Of a stretch of DNA of 64,000 nucleotides, positions 57,623-64,000 are shown in pieces; positions within the stretch are counted from its first letter, which is position 1, and each line of letters starts with the position of its first letter. The notes under the pieces were generated by a model that had not been told where the DNA came from, did no database searches, and saw only the letters and a list, made by a program, of their open reading frames with translations. This DNA is from Drosophila miranda (lineage: Eukaryota > Arthropoda > Insecta > Diptera > Drosophilidae). Location of the stretch: positions 26,725,657 to 26,789,656 of the forward strand of contig NC_046674.1 in the NCBI RefSeq assembly GCF_003369915.1, given 5' to 3'. A program made the translations under genes and the position numbers.

Positions 57623-57806
57623 TATCGATGACACGAAACGAATATCATACAAATGCCAATTGGTTATCGATAAGAATCTCGATCGAAAGAGGATGGTTCC
57701 CTTTAAAATTACTACCGATTACAGATATATATCGATTATTCACAAATGTGTATTGAATACAGGACAAGGCTGTGGTCGATACATCTTGCATCGATTATGG
57801 TTATCG
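57623..57806. promoter_or_regulatory. CGATA/TATCG cluster upstream of the BTB-ZF gene (possible BEAF-32/DREF boundary)
   Basis: TATCG or CGATA occurs at 57623, 57665, 57668, 57730, 57777 and 57802, six in 184 bp, where about 0.4 is expected by chance. One pair forms TTATCGATAA. Clustered CGATA is the known recognition pattern of the insulator protein BEAF-32, and TATCGATA is the DREF site. Function is inferred. Confidence 0.5.
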
Positions 57807-59921
57807 CGAAAGAATCGCTAATGATGGCCAGTCATAATGGGAGGACCAACAACTCGTTGCAACAATTATAAAAGAGCGAGAAAACAGAAAAACATCCAAC
57901 AAAGAATACACACACGCACACACACTGGCAGGCAGGCAGGCAGGCCGGCAGACAGACAGTTCTCGTGTCCTGACTCGAACAGGATGCTGGACAGGGGATT
58001 AATGCAACGTTTAAAACGTTGCCAGATTGACGACGTCAATCTGTCTCTCTTTCACTCTCTCTCTCTCTCTCTCTCCCTTACTGTGTCCTGTTGTTGTGTT
58101 CTTTTTTTTTTGCTGCTGCTGGCTGCCAATTTATGAAATTTATTTTTTGCCTACGTTGTGATTATTTATTCAAAAAGTTGGCCTCGGCCCAGCGTCTGGT
58201 CCAGGATCCCGGACCCCAGACCCCGGACCCCGGACTCCGGTTGTAATTGCAATTGTTGTCAGTGTGTGGCATGTGGCATGTGCTGCACAGGGAGGTGGCA
58301 GGTGGCAGGTGGGACTCGAGGCATGGGGCATGCATGCTAAATAAATTAATAACACAATTTATGCATGACGCACATTTATAATTACATTTGGAAATAATTT
58401 AATTAAAATTGTTAACGCTTGATTGAAGTTAAATCGAATTGGACAAGACAGACGACATACGACACAGAGACGGACAGACGGATACCGAGAGGTCGTCGGT
58501 CCCCAGTCCCCAGTCCCCAGTCCTTGGGCCTCCACAAAAGCCAACTTAATTAAATTAGCCTATCAATAAGGGGCATAATACTCGTCAAAAGCCAACAAAC
58601 TGACCAATTTCCATGCCACAACAGCCATCCATCCATCCATATCGGGCCACCAGAATCTGTGGGACAAATGTCACTTCTTTGCTTCTACCTCTCCCTCTCC
58701 CTATCCCACCGCCCCCTTGATTTGGGGGCTGAGGTTGTACAAATAAACCGATTCGCTGTAGCGGTAATTAAAAGCCAACCAAATGGCCAAATAAGCCACA
58801 AGCACACACATAGAAACGGAAAAAAGGAAGAAAAGTTGTATCGAATTTGTATGCTGATTGAAATCTTAGAGAAATAGTGTAGAGGCGGCAAGGTGCGCGG
58901 GCCACGAAGCCAGTGCTACCCTGCAAAGGAAAGGAGGTCCGATTGAGAGCTGTATAGGGATCGAGGGATCCAGGGACTGAGGGAAACCCCGCAGTCCTTG
59001 CATTCTCCAGGGTATGTCCAGGGTAAACGCTAATAGCTGATTGAGAATACGAATGGGAGAACAGCACACACACACACACAGACAGACCATAGATAAGGTA
59101 GCCCCCAAAGTACACACACACACACAAACAGCCAAACACGAGTAAGCGGTAAATCAACAAGAGAACATACAGACACACACACACGCGCGCAGGCACATGC
59201 ATCGCATGTAAATATGTATTGGTTATGCCCACAAATCAATTAAGTCGATTGAGAGGCAACAAATTTTCGGCACAACAGACACACACACACACACACAACG
59301 GAATAGACTGACAGAGGAAGAGAGAGTGAAGGACAAATGTAAAGAGTTGTTAAGCGCTCAAATGACACATGCAAGACGATGCACGACAGGGAGAAGGGGG
59401 GAGAAACTCTTTCCGCTCTTCCCGTTCAAAAGAACCGCGCGCAAAATGCCAACGGAGTGTGCCCTCAAATGTAGGCAACGTATTTCCGAGTGGCTTCCGC
59501 ACAAAAGCAGGCAATGGCTTTCCACTCCCTCGGCAGCCCCCAAATGCAGGCAACACTTTTTGACGTTCGCCTATCCTAAGCTGCCGAGAGCTGTGGGTGT
59601 GTGTGGAGTGCGGGGTGCGGTGTTGGCTGGTGGCTGGTGACGGCAGTTATCTTAAATATTTGTTAATTTGCTAAAAATTCCACACTGCCACACACAGACA
59701 AAACCGAATCAAAATCCCACGCACACAAACACAAACCAATTAAACAGACCAACAACAACAAACAGGGGGCTGCCTACTGGCTGCTGCGCTGCTAGCAACC
59801 GCAGAAAACGAAGCCAAAGCCGACGTCCAAACCAAACCAAAGCAAAGCCGAAACCGAAGTCCAAGCAGCCGAAAGCATCGCTGTAGCATCCCCGACCGAC
59901 CCCGAGACTGCACGTCCTGGC

Positions 59922-59988
59922 TATAAATAACCGAGACATGCCGCGAGGCGACATCAGTCCTGACCGGGTTGCACACTTGACGGGTCGT
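59922..59988 (+). promoter_or_regulatory. Core promoter of the BTB-ZF gene: TATA, Inr and DPE
   Basis: TATAAATA is at 59922-59929. TCAGTC, matching the Drosophila initiator TCAKTY, is at 59954-59959 with its A (+1) at 59956. GGTCGT, matching the DPE consensus RGWYVT, is at 59983-59988, exactly +28 to +33. The spacing of all three elements is right, and the predicted 5'UTR of 214 nt leads to the ATG at 60170. Confidence 0.78.
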
Positions 59989-60169
59989 CGCCGGGTGTCG
60001 TCGTCGTTTGTCGCTCTTTTGATGCTCTCGCTGGCTGCTGCGGCTGCTTGTTGCTTCTTCCACAAGCCCCATCATCTTGCGTTGTTATCCTTCGTCTGGG
60101 AGGATATTCTGGGGCAATTGGGATCTATTTTTGTTGAGTGCATTTGTTGATTTTTGTTGTTGTCGTAAC

Positions 60170-62346
60170 ATGTTTACGAATTGGTTAACGGGAAGCAGTG
60201 GCACAGCGCCTCGGGGCATCGGCCTCACTGCGCCACCGTTGGCTGCCGCCGCAGCACCACTGTCCGTCGGAGTCGGCAGCGGTGGGGGCATTATGAGCAC
60301 TCCGCCGGATGTCATCCTGGAGGTGGGCCCCGCGCCGAGCAACGTGCGCTTTGTGGCCCACGCTCTGGTCCTGGGCATGCACAGTGGATACCTTCGCTCG
60401 GCCATCCGTATGGATGAGAGTGCCGCCGCCTCAGGAGCGGGCTCCAACAGCAGCACAGGAGCCACAGGCGCCCAAGGAGCAGCGGGAGGAGAGCTAATGC
60501 TTTACTTGGGCAACGTGACGGCGGATCAGTTTGCCCCGCTCCTCACGTACATGTACACGGGCTACCTAGACTTGAATGTGGACAACATCTTTGCTGTGCT
60601 GCTGGCCACGCACGTGCTGCACATGCCCCGAGCTCTGGAGATCTGCCGGTGGGTTGCCACCTCCCTTCCAGCATTCCACCCTTCCGTACCGTACTCCCCC
60701 TTTTCTTAGGCTCAATTTGGGACTCTGTTCTATTTTTTTGTAGATCCTTTCTGGCCCGGGCCCAGACCGAGGGCTATCTGAATGGCAGTGGCAGCAATCC
60801 CCCCCCACAGCTATGTCCGACGGCGCCAGTCAGCGCCAAGATCATCCGGCCCATTCCGAGCAAGGCCACGCTCCCGAACTTCGGCTTCATGCCAGTGCCC
60901 CTGCCACTGGCTCCTCCTCCGCCCCCAACAGCGCCACCGCCGCATCCTCCTCCCGTCCTGCCCGCCTATGCGGGTGCCGCTTCCCTGCTGCAAGTAGAGC
61001 CGGAGTATCCCGGACTGGACGTGGCCTTGGATGAGGACGAGGAGGAGGATGTCGAGGTATTCATCGACAGCAACACTGTCACCGACAACGAAAACGAAAA
61101 CGAAATCGAAGACATGGAGGCCGAGGACTGCAATGTCTCGGTCGTCAGTTCACTGGCCAGCAGCAGTGCGGGCAGCCTTAACATCGAGCGCCTGGACGCA
61201 AAACCGCCCTCCCCCACACCCACACCCACACTCACACCGACTCCCAAGCCGCAGGCACCGACCAGGACCAAGAAAGAGCCCCCAGCAGCAGTCGTGCAAA
61301 GGGGATCCCGCTCCACACGCTCTGGGAAGCCAGGGAGGAGAACCAATGCGAGCGGACTCCAGGTGGCCAAGGCCCCGGTGCCGGCCGCCCAATTGGAGAC
61401 GGCCACGGCGGCGATGCCCTCCAAGTTCATCATCGACGTTGCCAGCTGCGACGGACCCGTGCGCTTCCGTCGCATCCTGAACACCGCCTACGGCCACAAG
61501 CCGGAGGCCCTGGACGGCTCCGGATCGGAGCAATGCGAGCAGCAGCGGACCCAGCAGAGCGTCAGCTACTCGTTTCACCAGCAGATGGCCAGAGCCATTA
61601 GCAGCCAGCAGCGACAGCAGTTCCACCAGCAGCAGCAGCACCAGCAGCAGCACCAGGAGGAAAGCGAGAACAGTGGCGATGCCACAGGAGGATCGGGAGC
61701 AGCACCAGCCAACAGCCGAAAGCAGGCGAGTGCAGGAGCCTCCTCCTCTGCAACGACCGCCAGCAGCAGCAGCAGCATCGGAGGAGCTGTAGCCCCCAGC
61801 CAGGAGCTGTATGTGTGCGTGTACTGCAAGCACACGTTCAAGTCGCAGTACTGCTACCAAAAGCACGCCAAGCGGCACCTGAATCCTCTGAGCCTGGCCA
61901 GTGCCGAGAAGAAGCTGGTGGCCAGCGGAGACCATGGAATGGTGGCCATGGAATCCAGCAACACTGGACAGGACAACAGTCAGTCGCAGGAGGCCACAGC
62001 AACGGCAGCAGCCACGGCAACAGCAGCAGCTGTCACATCCACGGCCACAACAAGCGCTCTAATGCGGCGCGAGGTGCGTCCCTTGGACATGAATGTCCAG
62101 TACTATCCCTGCAAGACATGCGGCAGCAAGTTCCCCAGCTACTACTTTGTCCACAAGCATCGCAAGATGTGCCATGCCGATGAGATCGAGGCGGCGGCGG
62201 CAGCGGCAGCCACCAGCAACACTAGCAGCTCTTCAAGTGGAGCCGCCGCAGGAGCAGGCACTGCCACTGGCACCGGCACTTTTTCTAAAAGAGAGACGAC
62301 GGTCGCAGCAGCGAAGGAACCTTCAGAGGATCAGCAGAAGCCGTAA
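60170..62346 (+). CDS. BTB domain and C2H2 zinc-finger protein (probable transcription factor), nested in Smr intron
   Basis: The exons are 60170-60648 and 60744-62346, with a 95-bp intron (CG/GTGGGT ... TTTTGTAG/AT), giving 693 residues. A BTB/POZ domain spans about residues 44-160 (DVILEVG, FVAHALVLGMHSGYLRSAIR, LLTYMYTGYLDL, ALEICR). It has a Ser/Gly/Ala-rich insertion in place of the usual short loop. Then come proline-rich and acidic stretches (DEDEEEDVEVF), a basic region, poly-Gln, and two C2H2 fingers at about residues 516-540 and 613-637 (C-x2-C-x12-H-x3-H and H-x4-H). BTB mediates dimerisation and fingers bind DNA. The start was chosen for its AACATG context and first-ATG position. 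I do not recognise the exact gene. Confidence 0.92.
60649..60743 (+). other. Intron of the BTB-ZF gene
   Basis: GTGGGTTGCC at the 5' end and a pyrimidine-rich CTATTTTTTTGTAG at the 3' end. Its 95-bp length is typical of Drosophila. It falls at the end of the BTB domain, after ALEICR. Confidence 0.9.
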
Positions 62347-62560
62347 GGCATGCAGCGAATCTTGTGGAACTAACCAAAACAAATCAAAAGCAACGAAATC
62401 TACGAATTTACGAATACACCTACACCTACCCTATAACACTGACATACACAAACACATACACATACAACTGTACACAGATACACACACACAATCGCTGAAT
62501 GTTTTTTTTTGTTTGTCGCCCTAGAATTTCAATTCAATAAAAGCAAAATACTACCAATAT
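62347..62560 (+). terminator. 3'UTR and poly(A) signal of the BTB-ZF gene
   Basis: AATAAA lies at 62536-62541, 190 bases after the stop codon, inside an AT-rich stretch. Cleavage probably occurs within the next 30 bases. Confidence 0.65.
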
Positions 62561-62656
62561 CATCCGAACAGAGGAACAACAGAGGAGAACAGCAATTACG
62601 AGAGAGAGAGAGATATGCGTTATTAACCGTCAATCGATGATTCCACATGAAGCAAT

Positions 62657-63171
62657 CGATAGATCCCAGAGTCAGAAGAGTACATGCTGTCTAAAAACCA
62701 ATCTGTCGACGATGGGATCCGACAATCATTGAAGAAAGTCCGAGTGTAAAACTTACAACATTAGTCAAAATCGAATGATATCGATTGCAATTTTTAATCG
62801 GTATGGGGATGATATAGATCAAAAAGCGTTAATCAAAATCGATTGTTATCGATAGAAATAGCTGTGCGATATGGCGTGGCAGAAGAGGTTAGCGAAGAGC
62901 TGCAGTAAATGTGTGCCTATATATATTCGTACATATGTAGTTTATTAATCGTTATCGTTGAAGTCGAGCTTCAAGCCCTGAAACGTTCTGAATAATCGAT
63001 TGATCAGCAAAGATCAGAAGCGTGATACTTAATCCAAAACGATTGTTGTATATATATATTGTATAATCGGTAATCGTTTTATCGACTTGAAGGTTGATAG
63101 TCGCTATCGATTGATCATTGGGTTATGATTGGGGATATCGTTTAGATATATAGGGATTATCGCATTCGATA
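62657..63171. promoter_or_regulatory. CGATA/TATCG cluster downstream of the BTB-ZF gene (possible BEAF-32/DREF boundary)
   Basis: Eleven TATCG or CGATA pentamers (62657, 62779, 62847, 62850, 62867, 62953, 63080, 63105, 63136, 63158, 63167) occur in 515 bp, about ten times the chance expectation, with several fuller ATCGAT and TATCGATA sites. With the cluster at 57623-57806 it brackets the nested gene. A boundary role is inference. Confidence 0.52.
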
Positions 63172-64000
63172 GCCATATTTCCACAGTTTTGGCCACCCCT
63201 GTGATCCACTTAGCCACTCACCCCCCTCCGCAGACAGGGCCCTCGCTCTCCACGATTGGTAAATGTATGGCAGCTGTGGAGGGGGGGATTGGCAGTGGGG
63301 TCGGTGGGTGGCAGATGGGCTGAGCAAACAATCCTTGCCGCAATTTAATAATTAAATTAAATCACTTGCATAATAAAAAAGACGTTTACGGGAAAAAAAT
63401 ATAATTTAATTGAGTTTAATTAACTCGCCAGGGAGATGACGACAGCCAACAAGGCCGCAAAGATGATGATGAAGATGGTGGCACAGTGGGTGGCCCGGTG
63501 GGTGGTGCAAACAAAACCGCAAGCGACCAAAAATGTGAGAGACAACCATCTCATCCTCATTTTTCATCCCTCCTGCTACTCCTGCTTCTGCTTCTGTGTT
63601 AACTCTTTGGACCAGGACCTGGACCTGCCCCTGGACCTGGAACTTGAGGCAATTCCGAGCCAAGGTTCTCTTTTTTCTTTTTTTTTTTTTTGCTTTTTGA
63701 TAAAATATTTATCGACAACGCAAACAGAAATGGAGACAGAGACAGGACTGAGACTGAGACTGAGACACGGAGAGACACGACAAATTTGATTGGGTCGAAG
63801 CAGAGAGAGCGCTGATGGGCCGAGGGGGGAGGTGGGAGGGAGGCTTTTGATTAAACAGGACAAAAGGATACGACGCATTGCAGTTGTCAATGACAGAAAA
63901 TGCATTTTTGATGCAAGAGCAAACCAAGGACCAGGGCCCATAACGGACACTCGCTTCGAACACGCGCGAGAGGGATGAAAGCTCCACTCAAATGGGAGAA
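63172..64000. other. Noncoding sequence at the right edge of the window
   Basis: I see no gene. The stretch contains a G-rich patch (63270-63320), AT-rich sequence with AATTTAATTAAC (63400-63424), a T run (63675-63690) and GAGACTGAGACTGAGAC repeats (63729-63770). It is probably more Smr intron. Confidence 0.5.

Larger units (their letters stand above)
46277..59900 (-). other. Very large Smr intron, 3' portion (no coding sequence found)
   Basis: From the acceptor at 46277-46278 upward I see no Smr-like exon and no convincing ORF on either strand, so the intron exceeds 17 kb in the window. It carries the nested gene at 60 kb. Simple repeats include GAGT/GGGT repeats (46296-46335), GA runs (47350-47376, 52008-52032), the AGG tract (48104-48178), CTCTC pentamers (51290-51312), ACAGG/ATGG repeats (52403-52468), a C17 run next to CA repeats (54103-54138), and several GT/CA tracts (55367-55390, 59066-59082, 59279-59298). 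Confidence 0.65.

Overview
The window is nuclear DNA of a fly in the genus Drosophila. Three things show this: spliced genes whose products I recognise (a Tis11/TTP-family CCCH protein and the corepressor Smrter), DINE-1/INE-1-type Helitron-like elements, and several non-LTR and LTR retrotransposons typical of flies. The DINE-1 variant would suit the obscura group (ISY/ISX-like), but that is inference. From memory, Tis11 and Smr are near neighbours on the X of D. melanogaster, so this is probably Muller element A.

Region 1 (about 1-35,000) is a tandem array of one roughly 3.5-kb unit, present as four long copies and a fifth fragment. Each unit holds a flank with a small membrane-protein-like ORF on the minus strand, the internal and terminal Tis11 exons on the plus strand (Q-rich exon, short intron, double CCCH zinc-finger exon), a 3'UTR with UAUUUAU sites, and a noncoding tail. 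The first Tis11 exon is not seen. Copies 2, 3 and 4 keep perfect zinc fingers but share a frame break that separates them from the conserved C-terminal motif. Copy 1 has lost the zinc-finger exon. A DINE-1 element sits between most units, but the last junction is an empty site. Later insertions are a 5'-truncated LINE in copy 1, an LOA-like LINE and an R1-like LINE in copy 3, and in copy 4 a complete Ty3/gypsy element with both LTRs plus an inverted DINE-1 dimer.

Region 2 (about 35,000-38,900) is AT-rich noncoding sequence with a Helitron 3' end, a decayed LINE scrap, many microsatellites and a strong G-quadruplex candidate.

Region 3 (38,896-46,276, minus strand) holds the last four coding exons of Smr, about 1,980 codons ending in the SMRT/N-CoR-type C-terminus. 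Two closely spaced in-frame stops are followed by another 198 open codons in the same frame.

Region 4 (46,277-64,000) looks like a very large Smr intron, since no upstream Smr exon is visible. It contains a nested two-exon BTB/C2H2 zinc-finger gene on the plus strand (60,170-62,346) with a textbook TATA-Inr-DPE core promoter. The gene is flanked on both sides by dense CGATA/TATCG clusters of the kind bound by BEAF-32 and DREF.

The genes with recognisable roles are regulators: Tis11 of mRNA decay, Smr of nuclear-receptor repression, and the BTB-ZF protein of transcription. The array is the most unusual structure. It is a recent X-linked amplification of an RNA-binding domain apparently cut off from its deadenylase-recruiting tail.
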